Source: Pomphorhynchus laevis (taxonomy: Eukaryota > Acanthocephala > Palaeacanthocephala > Echinorhynchida > Pomphorhynchidae). From it: DNA of 64,000 bases. The position numbers and the translations under genes were made by a program. The DNA lies in contig WNNJ02003523.1 in the NCBI GenBank assembly GCA_012934845.2, positions 1-64,000 of the forward strand, read 5' to 3'. Below the pieces are notes generated by a model that saw only the letters and a list, made by a program, of their open reading frames with translations, ran no database searches and was not told where the DNA came from. Positions 7,957-17,046 of the stretch are shown one piece after another (position 1 is the stretch's first letter; each line of letters opens with the position of its first letter).

Positions 7957-10735
7957 ATGCCACGAGGCATCCCCTCTTCGATACAAAAGTGTTGTTCGTG
8001 CAATGGCGTGGATGACAAATGCTTGAGGTGTCGGTGAGCGAGATCGAATAAAACATGTCTTAATTGCTCAGCTCTAAACTGCCTGCGCAAAACTCAATGT
8101 GTTCAGAAATTCAGCAATCACGGTAACAACGAGTATCAAATTGTACAGGAGCTTAAACCCTCGAACGTACGAGCACCACAGGATCCAATATCCGTGTCAG
8201 AAAGAAATTTGGAAAAATGCTCACTTGATATTGTGTACGACGAAATATTCCAATGGTGTCCAAATCTTTTTAAATTACCGATGTGTAGTGCAAGCAAGGA
8301 ACTTCTTGGACTGATTACAACGTGTTTCGATGACTTTGATAAAGCAAGAATAGATCAAAATGATCCTTTAAAAAGGGCCATCGTGCTATGTCAAATTCTT
8401 TTGCAGATAATTCCGACAAGGAAAGTTAACCTAAATAGGAAAACACAGGAACGGAGAATACTACTTTGAAGAGGGGGAAAAATTAATGAGTTACTGGCAG
8501 AAGCGCGATTTCTTCGAAAGTGTCGGGTAAGTAGACTAGAAAAAGATGGGAACATGTCCACATCAAATACAAAAAAGGCTGTCAATCTTATTAAATCTGG
8601 AAAAATCAGCAAAGCATCGCGATTATTAAAACAACAGTCTGGTGGTGGAATATTGTCATTAGGAACGGAACTTGACGGTATTACCGTGCTTCAAAAACTA
8701 AGAGAGCTTCATCCTACTAACGCGTCGGCGTCTGAGAGCCTGATGCTTAGGAATAGGTTGGATGGATGCGTGCAACATCACGCCTCACTATTTTATGATT
8801 TGACGCCAGAGGAAGTTATAACAGCAGCAAAACTAACACGCGGATCTGCTGGTCCGTCTGGAGGAGACTCTGATGGTTGGATACATTTTCTTACATCCTT
8901 TGGTAATACTTCTTACCTTCTATCCGATAAGATATGTTAATTCGCAATTAAGATATCGACTGAATCTATTGAGCCATCCCTGCTGCAGGCATATACAGTA
9001 AGCCGTTTGATACCATTAAACAAGATGCCTGGTGTCAGACCAATTAGAATTGGTGAGGTAGTGAGAAGAATAGTTGGTCGTGCTTTACTTTCACGCATCA
9101 AAAATGATCTGACAGCAGTCTGTGGGAGTTTTCAAATATGCGCTGGACAACGATGTGGTACCGAAATCGCTGTCCATTTAGTCCGAACAGCGTTTGAAAA
9201 ATCGGCCGACAATTGTGTGCTATTGTTAGATGCAAGAAACGCATTTAATTGTGTTAACAGAGAAATGGCTCTAACAAACATGAAATATATATGTTCAGCT
9301 TTATCGACGATATTAAATAACAAGTATGGGCAACCATTAATTCTTACTGTCGATAATATAACGCTATTGTTGGCTGAAGGATTCACACAAGAAGATCCGC
9401 TAGCCATGGCTGCTTACGCTGCTGCATCAATGCCCCTAATTGACAGATTGAGTAAAATTGCACCTGGAGCTACCCACTGTTGGTACGCAGACGATGGAGC
9501 ATGTCGGAAAAATCGATGACCTCTTAAAAGTGTGGGAATGTGTCAAGCAGTTGGGCCCGAATTATGGATACTTTGTAAATCCTACAAAATGCACGCTTCT
9601 CACACACGACGTAGAGCTGGGGACTAATTTAAAGCGATTTGCAGACGATGCCGTACCTATACATAAAGATGGTGCCAAATACCTAGGAAGCTTTATAGTT
9701 ATCGGCGAATACGTGAATTCACGAGTAAAGGAAACGATCGACGATTGGAATAAGTCACTTGATCAGTTTCATGAGATTGCATCAATCAACGCATTCTCGG
9801 CTTATATTCTATTGACAAAAGCATATCAACACCAACAGACTTATTTATTCAGAACTTGCAAAACCACAAACAGTTGATTTGAAAACTTTCGTTGGCGGTT
9901 GTTCGAGCACTTATTACCTCATATGTTAGGTACCGGACCGATTGGAGAGGAAGATAGAATACTAATTACACTTCCGTTCAAATTTGGTGGACTCGGAATT
10001 TATACCCAACCGAAAGAGGAAATGTGGATTACGTGAAATCGTTAAAGATGTTTGAGCTTTATAGGAATAGCTGTCAAAATTCTGTTCTTCTGGATTATCT
10101 ACGAGATTTGCTGAGCCACATCCGACATTCCAATTTTAGCAGATGGGCTCATATTTCATCAGGTCTCATCCAATCCTCGGAGAGGGATCTTGCTTCGATT
10201 CTTAAAAACGGCAATACAACTGGAGCGTCGGCATGGCTGAATCCAGCGTATGACCTAGTTAGTATATTTCTAACTTCGAGGGAGTTTCAAGACGCTGTTG
10301 CAGTACGATATGACTGGCAACCAAACTCAATGGCAAATAAGTGCCCTTGCGGTGCCGGATTTGATATTACGCATGCCCTGTCATGACCGACTGAGTGGAC
10401 TATTCGGAAGCCGGTTTGAGCGGACATTTTTGGATGTCGCGATATTTAATGTGCATGCTCACCCTAACTCCCAAACTGAGTGTAAGGCTGACTTTGAATA
10501 CAATGAAAAACGGAAAATATCGAAGTATGGAGAGCGAATTTCAAGTTTAGAACAGGCGCATTTCAGTCCTTTAATTTTTTCGTCTTCAGGAGGATCAAGT
10601 CAGGAATCTAATAGGATAATGAAGCAAAAAGCGTCAAAATTAAGCCCAAAACGAGAACTCCCACATCCCCAAATAATAAAAAACGAGAGAAAATTTCATA
10701 TGCCTTGGCTCGTGCTGCATCTGTCTGTTTAAGAG
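7957..10735 (+). pseudogene. RL1: degraded full-length RL LINE (CXC-like domain, RT, endonuclease)
   Basis: The start codon at 7957 opens MPRGIPSSIQKCCSCNG; the CXC-like domain has a stop where a Cys is expected (near 8036). Recognisable in changing frames are PNLFKLPMC near 8260, GSAGPSGGDSDGW near 8850, the RT palm DARNAFNCVNRE near 9228, TQEDPLAMAAY near 9388 (Glu instead of the usual Gly), WYADDG near 9481, and the knuckle CPCGAGFDITHAL near 10345. The RH[ND] part of the endonuclease is deleted: HALS runs into a stop and then GLFGSRFERTFLDV. At least six frame breaks or stops are present, so it cannot make a complete protein. Confidence 0.88.
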
Positions 10736-11002
10736 CGTCACGCTCTTCGTATGGAAAACCTGTTCACGATCATTTTTGATCAACAGAATAGATAGCCAAT
10801 GTTTGCTTGAAATAATAATTATTATTTAAAAAAATCTTAAGTTACTGCTAAAAAAAATTATTCTAATTAAAAAAATATTATAAAATAGTTTAAGAAATAA
10901 TAAACATACAATTTTTGGACTCAAAAAAGTTTGAGAGATAAATTAACATACAATAAATAACATACATTCCATAAAAAGTTTGAGAAATAATAAACATAAA
11001 AT
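10736..11002 (+). other. RL1 3' end and start of a further RL 5' UTR
   Basis: There is no gene here. The first part is an AT-rich 3' UTR with several short A-tracts. From about 10924 the AAAAAAGTTTGAGAGATAAAT start and ATAAATAACATACAT words mark an RL 5' UTR, probably that of RL2. It was split by the LINE A2/A1 nest, because nearly the same sequence reappears at 14833-14893. Confidence 0.55.
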
Positions 11003-11963
11003 TTTTAATAATACAAATTTATTTAATGTGGCAAATGCGTACAAGCTGTACGCTTACAAGTCCACAAACAAAAATGAAAAAGTCAAGCAGACAAATTGTA
11101 AAAATGGGATCGGATTTGTCGTTTGAAGCACTGCAGGGAAGTTGATTGGCATATGAATGGGCAGATTGTTCCACGATAGAGGATCAGACACCAGGAAGGA
11201 GCGGAGTCCAAAGGAGGTAGAGTAGTTTGAAACATGTAAAAGAAGCGAATTACAGGAACGCAAGGAACAGTAAACAGGACGAGAATTATCAAGAAAAGGA
11301 AGGTTGAGAAATGAAGGGGTATGAAAAGTTACAAGGCGGAAAGCAACGATAAGAAGACGAATATGAACACGACAATAAATTGTAGGCAAATCGAGAGAAG
11401 CAAGATGGTAGGATGTATGATCAAAACGACGAAGACGGAGCAGAATTCGGACAGCTGCGTTGACGATGCGTTATAGGGGAAGAAGAGTGGATTTAGGTGA
11501 GTTGGAAAATAGACTAAGACAATAATCGAGTCTAGAAAAAAGGAGAGATGATATGAGAGTCATACAAGAAGGGAAATCGATCAATCTACGAACTTGACGG
11601 AGGTTGCGAAGTATCAAGGTAGATGAGCGTAATTTATCTCTAACGAAAGGTTTAAGTGAAAGTCTGTTGTCAAAATGGAAGCCTAGGAAAACGAGATTAT
11701 CAACGAAAGGAAGAATTATAGAATTTAATGATACGGAGGAAGGTTCGAAGCCGAGGCGTCGAGGTAGGATCCACATAATTTTGGATTTATCATGATTCAG
11801 AGACAGGCCAAGGGAAGAAAAATGATTAAAATTGAGACAAGACAGTAGGAAGCAGAAACACTAAGATCGTGAATACGGTAAACAGGTGCATGAGCATAAA
11901 TGAGAATGTCATCAGCATATTGCATAACATGGAAGTTAAATTTATGAGAAATCGAAGACAAAT
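11003..11963 (-). mobile_element. LINE A2 copy a, 3' part (RT palm to 3' UTR)
   Basis: Read on the minus strand this holds FHVMQYADDILIYAHAP (11890-11950), a degraded NPDKSKIMWILPRR region, and the C-terminal tail DYCLSLFSNSPKSTLLPL to SLSWNNLPIHM in shifted frames. The 3' UTR carries the GCGTACA/TGTACGC hairpin at about 11048-11064. It is the same family as the copy at 41019-43867, about 95 percent alike by eye. The rest of the RT lies at 14734-14831, so the copy was split by the A1 element between. Confidence 0.85.
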
Positions 11964-14733
11964 CGATGCTTGTTTTCAAGCATCGCTCTCACGCGTCTTC
12001 GGTCCTCTCTCAACGATTCAAACTCATGTCATCTTCAACCACTCGAATTTTCCCCAATCGCGCCCCTTCTGAAATCTCTCAAATCTCTTCTGCCCGCATC
12101 GAAAAACACCGTCGCGAGGAAAACGGCGAAACATCACTCTCCATCCGAAACATAGAAGGAAATTTTCAAGTTGTCCATACCCGTCCGAAAATTCGATGGC
12201 GCTCCATCTCTCCTATGTGTCTTCTCCACTAGACTCTTTCGACACAGCACACGGTTTCCGCCTCGGTCTCCTCAACACAAGATCTATTCTCAATAAATCC
12301 GATCATATCCTCAACCTATTCACCAAGCAATACATTAATCTCTTCTGCCTCACCAAATCCTGGCACTCAGATTCCGACGACCTTTCCATTCGCCGTCTGC
12401 TCTCTGCCGGTTGCTCCCTAGTCGAATCCGACCGCCTCCTCAGCTCATGCCCTTCTAAATTCTCTAACCATGGCGGCATCGTAACATTCGCGCGTCACCA
12501 CGCGTCTCTTCGTCAAATCGATCCCCCTTTCATTCCGTGCTCTTTTGAATTGCTCACTTGTCGTTATTCTAACCCGATCACTCTAGATCTCGCTATTGTA
12601 TACCGTCCTGGTTCATCAGCTCCTACAGCCTTATTTTTTACCGAACTCGCTGACCTCCTTTCCCATTGTTCTTTGTCCTCAATACATTCACTCGTTCCAG
12701 GCGACTTCAATATCCGCCTAGACCGCCCCTCTTCCAGGGATTCGATCCGGTTTATCAACATTCTATCCAACTACAATTACAAACTAATCTCCACTGCCCC
12801 CACACATATACTTGGTGGGGCACTCGACATCATCGCTGTCCCGATCATTTTGCTGCCTACACCTCACTGTCCATCTCTGATCCTGGTCTATCCGATCATT
12901 TTCTTATCACCCTTGATCTCACTCGCAACCACACCCCTCCTCACACACCTACAATCCTACGTCGCCCTTGGAGAAATCTTGACCTCTCCCTTTTCCGCTC
13001 TGCCTTACTCAAATCGTCTCATTCATTACCCACAATAACATATTCATCTCCTCACGATCTCGCCCTTCTTTTCGACTCTGAACTCACATCTACTCTCGAT
13101 ATACTCTTGCTCTTCAAGTCTCACCCACACCGTCGCTTGCACCGTGCCCAATGGTTTGACATCCAATGCCTACTCTCAAAGCGTCGACTCCACCATGCAT
13201 TTCGAGTCTATCACCGCTCTCTCAGACGTGATTTCGGCTCGATCACTCCGTATTTCCGTGATTCATATCATGCTCTTCGCCGGTCTCATCTCAACCTACT
13301 ACGTACCAAATGCAACTTCTTTTGGCAGCATAAAATCATCACTTCATTTAACTCTTGTTAAATTGTCGCAAACTGTTCGAACTTCGAAATTCAAACAGAT
13401 TGAGGAAACATCACCTCACGTTAAAGACCCACATTCGTCCACGAAGAAGATTTAACACAATTGTCAACCGAACGTGGAAAAGCTGGAATAAGCTACCAAG
13501 TCAAGTGGTTTCGGCCTCCAGTATTTTGTCCTTCAAGAGAAATCTGAAGAATGTACTAACTTAAAACAATCGGATTTTCATTGATATATTTTTTTAACCC
13601 TGTACCCAGCCTGTACGAGCTCTACGCTCTTTTGCTGCTGTTGTATTTAATAATAATAATAATAATAATAACTCTAAGACTCTCCGGCATACTTTTAACT
13701 CAATCCTTGCTCGCCCCACTTCGCCGTGCAACATCAATGCCAATGATTATTCGTCATTTCTTTAGACTAAAGTATCCACGCTGATCTCCCACACCCGGTC
13801 TCCATCCAATCCCACTCTGCCCAGTCTACTCTCATCCTTCCGGAACTCTTTCATCTTCTCCCTGTCTCACCTACAGAAATATCATCTGTCCTCATGTCCT
13901 TGCCCAACAAAATCTCACCTGCCGATCCCCTGCCTACTCACATATTAAAATCTATATGCTCATCGATATCCCCATTTCTCACAACCTTGTTAACTCGTCC
14001 ATCCGCAATCGTATCTTCCCTTCACACTGAAAATTCGTAATCGTTCGTCCCCTCCTTAAGAAACAATCGCTCGACCCCTCCCTTCCTTCTAGCAATCGCC
14101 CCATTCCACTACTCTCTACTCTTTCTAAGCTCTTAGAATGCCTCATCTTAATACAAATCAACGCTTATCTCTCCTCATCCAATCTGTACCATCCTTTCCA
14201 ATCCGCTTTCCGCTCTAATCACTCGACAGAAATCGCATGCATAAAAGTGTACAACGACTTACTCATTTCTCGAGACAAGGCTCTATATAGTGTTCTCATC
14301 TCCCTCGACCTCTCCTCCGCATTCGACATTGTCGACCACTCCGTCCTCCTTTCTCGCCTTCGTTATGATTACGGATTTTCTTCCTCCTCCGTAGCATGGT
14401 TCGCTTCATATCTATCCGACCGTTCCTTTCGCGTCTGTTCTAATTCGTCATCCTCCCCTCCCATCCCTATTTTTTGCGGGGTCCCACAAGGTTCAGTCCT
14501 AGGTCCCCTGCTTTTCTCTCTTCTGCTTGGCGATCTATCTCCGTTTATCAAACCTTACTCCTTTAAGGTCATGCAATACGCCGATGACATTCTAATCTAT
14601 GATCACGCACTCGTACATGGCATACACGATATCGGCATTTCTGCCTCTAACTGTCTTTCTTCTATTTACAAACGTCTCTCCAATCTCCACTTCTGCCATA
14701 TCGATCATCCCCATAGTACACAATCTCACTTTC
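11964..14733 (+). mobile_element. LINE A1 copy c, inserted into LINE A2
   Basis: It opens with a hairpin, CGATGCTTG-TTTT-CAAGCATCG (11964-11985). The APE-type endonuclease is clear: LGLLNTRSILNKSDHIL, SNHGGIVTFARH, LAIVYRPGS, VPGDFNIRLDRP and THILGGALDIIAVP (12265-12840). Where the family usually has a catalytic Glu (TE[ST]W) this copy reads TKSW. After a frame change come the linker and, from 14247, the RT segment DLSSAFDIVDHSV, GVPQGSVLGPLLF and VMQYADDILIY. Part of the segment after SNLH is deleted and the 3' end is missing: it stops at CTCACTTTC, where A2 resumes. A 314-bp 3' end of another LINE sits at 13356-13669. It is a pseudogene. Confidence 0.87.
13356..13669 (+). mobile_element. 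3' end of an unrelated LINE nested in A1
   Basis: The insert interrupts A1 at AACTCT, which is repeated on both sides (13350-13355 and 13670-13675) as a 6-bp target duplication. It encodes a typical RT C-terminus in one frame (LKTHIRPRRRFNTIVNRTW, WNKLPSQVVSASS, FKRNLKNVLT, 13406-13564) and ends in a (TAA)n microsatellite tail. That tail is usual for CR1/L2-like LINEs. It is severely 5'-truncated. Confidence 0.88.
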
Positions 14734-14831
14734 ACCGAGAAGAAGAGAGAAAAGCATAGAGCCTAATACGGAGCCTTGTGGAACACCGGACTGAATGGAC
14801 ACAGGGTGGGAGAGAGAAGAGTTAGAACTTT
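14734..14831 (-). mobile_element. LINE A2 copy a, remaining RT part
   Basis: On the minus strand it reads SGVPQGSVLG and LFSLLLG, which continues directly into the YADD part at 11963. The 8-bp context AAATCACC of the intact A2 copy at 41966 is here split into AAATC (left) and ACC (right), which places the A1 insertion point. The A2 copy is truncated at 14831. Confidence 0.82.
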
Positions 14832-14832
14832 T

Positions 14833-15030
14833 TTAGAATTTTGGACCAAAAAAATTTGAGAGATAAATTAACACAATAAATAACATACAATCTACTGAAA
14901 TTTGCTCTACTGAAATTTGCTGCTTAAAGTCCTCGACTGCTTTACGCCCGCAGGCTCGCAGTCGCTCGTTGCTCGTATTTGTCTTCACTCATTATTAATT
15001 CGAAAGATTCTAGAGGTTTGAACAAAATAT
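14833..15030 (+). promoter_or_regulatory. RL2 5' UTR
   Basis: AAAAAAATTTGAGAGATAAA and ATAAATAACATACAAT mark the RL 5' end. The first 60 bases repeat 10912-10972 on the other side of the A2/A1 nest. No other signal was recognised. Confidence 0.55.
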
Positions 15031-15309
15031 ATGCCTAAAGGGATTCCGTCTACCGAGATAAGTTGCCGCAAGTGTAATGGACCTAATGCAATATGCAAAT
15101 CTTGCAAATGTAGAAAAGCACATAAAAATTGTACAAATTGTAAAGCTTCTAGATGCTCAAAAAGAGCAGTGTCACTCGTATCCATACCTTTAACTAAAAT
15201 AGGTTGCAATTTTAATAAAAATAATATCGATCATATAGCTGATATTCAGTCGACAATTAATAACGGAATCAAGATTAACAAAAATAATGTTAACCTGGAG
15301 GGAAAATAA
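15031..15309 (+). pseudogene. RL2 N-terminal part (CXC-like domain)
   Basis: The reading frame of 92 codons begins MPKGIPSTEISCRKCNG and continues with CKSCKCRK, NCTNC and SRCSK. This is the cysteine spacing of the RL N-terminal domain with one Cys (of the CC pair) replaced. It ends in a stop at 15307. A large internal deletion then removes the linker and the whole RT before the C-terminal part resumes at about 15454. Confidence 0.8.
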
Positions 15310-15388
15310 TTTATTGAATTACTGGAAGAAAGTCGCTATTCGCAGAAAATTAAGGTTGATAATTTCAGCAATATCGCACAAAAACCCT

Positions 15389-15426
15389 CGGTTTATATAT
15401 TATTATTAATAATAATATATAAACCG
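15389..15426. repeat. Perfect 38-bp AT-rich palindrome
   Basis: CGGTTTATATATTATTATT is followed immediately by its exact reverse complement. It sits at the deletion joint of RL2, next to further ATAATATATA repeats. Confidence 0.95.
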
Positions 15427-15453
15427 GCGAATAATAATATATAAATAATATAT

Positions 15454-16424
15454 ACTCCGGCGAATCACTAAAAGGAAAACAAGATACGATAATTAAACTA
15501 ATCCGCGCTCAAAATATCTCCAGTTGTAAAATTAATCGCAATAATATTCTCGATAATTGCAATCATTTATTGAGAAGGTCAATAGAACACTCGTCAGTCA
15601 AAGGTGCATCATCATGGCTTTCAGTTTATCCATCGCATGAAAGGAATTCAAGGCTAAGCAACGATGAATTTCGAGACGCTATGGCGGCGCGATACGGTTT
15701 TCTTCCAAAAAGCGCTACGTCCTATTGTCAATGTGGTACAGTAAATTCTCTGGCGCACTCGCTTTCGTGTTCACTTGGTGGACTTCCATCTATGAGACAT
15801 GACGTGGTACGGGATTTCTTAGCATACACGCTTACTGAGATATGTCCATCTGTACAAATCGAACCTTGACTGGCGCCTGTTTCTTCAAATGTAACTTTCT
15901 TGAAACAAACAACTACTAAGGATAAAGAAGCGAGATTGGACATATCATGCAACGGATTGTTTAGTGACAAGACGGAACGTACTTTAATAGATGTTTGCAT
16001 TTTTAATGCGCTCGCGCCGTCGAATTTATCAAGGAATCCGAGTGCGTGTTTTGAGTATCACGAAAGCCGAAAAAGAAATAAATATCTAGAAAGAATAACC
16101 GAAATTGAAAGAGCATCTTTCATTCCTGTTGTTCGAACTCTGGAGGTGCAGGTAAGGGCACGGAAAGTCTTCTGAAAAAAATCGCGAATACTATCGCCGA
16201 AAGAGCAGAGGTTAAGTATTCGGATGTAATTTCAACGCTGCGTTGTAGAATAGGCGTCCGTCTCGCAAGGATGGTATCCCGGTGCAGTAGAGGATCCAGA
16301 TCGGCGTTTCATCGTCCAGTTTTTGCATAACTACACATACAGATAATTATTATTTTTTGAATTGACAAATAGGGCCCATTAGAGGGTTACCTTTAATTTT
16401 ATGTTTTACTAATAAAGAAAATAA
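15454..16424 (+). pseudogene. RL2 C-terminal part, near-identical to RL14
   Basis: This is the endonuclease end of an RL protein: KGASSWLSVYPSHER, CQCGTVNSLAHSLSC, SMRHDVVRD, ARLDISCNG, ERTLIDVCIFN, YHESRKRNKYLERI. It matches 51779-52735 (RL14) with about eight substitutions in 930 bases, including the same frameshift after FIPVV (about 16132). It has its own stop at 15866 (Arg CGA to TGA in IEP-stop-LAPV). The 3' UTR has the stem-loop motif but no A-tract; it ends abruptly at 16424. Confidence 0.9.
16373..16393 (+). other. RL 3' UTR stem-loop motif (RL2)
   Basis: GGCCC-ATTAGA-GGG-TTA-CC: CCC pairs with GGG, and the outer GG with CC around a 3-base bulge. Confidence 0.7.
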
Positions 16425-16430
16425 ATGATT

Positions 16431-16605
16431 TGCTTAGATGTCCAGGTGTTCAGATTCAGCGGACTTCGTATCTTCGAGCAGGACGTGTTTTATCAGAGTA
16501 ATATGTTTATGATATGGTATTTATACCACTATTTCAAATGTATAGAGGCCCATTTGTGGGAACCTTAATTGTACAATTAAAATTTTAATAAATTGTTATA
16601 ATCTT
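16431..16605 (+). mobile_element. RL 3'-end fragment of the RL12 subfamily
   Basis: It starts at CTTAGATGTCCA in the last codons of the ORF and is nearly identical to 45530-45705 (RL12). It includes the stop codon, the 3' UTR and a short A-tract. It is a 5'-truncated insertion of about 175 bp. Confidence 0.85.
16547..16566 (+). other. RL 3' UTR stem-loop motif (RL12-type fragment)
   Basis: GGCCC-ATTTGT-GGG-AA-CC with a 2-base bulge. Confidence 0.7.
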
Positions 16606-16689
16606 AAAAAAATATTATTATTATTATTAATTATTGCATTTTTTTTTAAAAAAAAAAAAAAAATTATTGCATAAGTCTTCGTTATTATA

Positions 16690-17046
16690 ATTCTTACAAT
16701 AAAATAACATACATATAAACTATCTTGATACCCATTAACTACTTACAATTAATGTGCACCGTTCTGATAACAGAGCTAGCGAAGCGAGCGTAAGGGGCAA
16801 GGAAATATAAAGGATCGTACGCCCAGGGTACTTCCCGGGGTACACACTCGCACGAAAACTAACAGTTTAACAAACCATCCCAGGGTATAAGGGCTCTGGT
16901 TTCTCTACAAAGGGAAGTGTGTATCTACTGCCCATTCCCGAGAAACTTCGTCTATACAAACGCGATCATCCCGGGATACAGGGGCTCTGTCTAGCAGACG
17001 GAATATCAACGAGTCCGCCGCAACAATCAGAGATAATACAATCGGC
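16690..17046 (+). promoter_or_regulatory. RL3 5' UTR
   Basis: It contains ATAAAATAACATACAT, then a 33-bp block (16718-16750, beginning AACTATCTTGATACCC) that is identical in the RL4 5' UTR. Next is a 44-bp block (16813-16856, with GTACGCCCAGGGTAC) shared with RL10, and two copies of a TCATCCC/GGGCTCTG motif (16872-16902 and 16966-16989). The first motif copy can fold as AACCA/TGGTT plus CCC/GGG. Such UTRs normally carry the internal promoter of a LINE; that is inference here. Confidence 0.65.

Noticed and set aside
16866-16990. Hammerhead or HDV-like ribozyme in the RL3 leader
   Set aside because: No CTGATGA/GAAA core was found, and an HDV-like double pseudoknot could not be shown by eye. 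Reported only as a hairpin motif.
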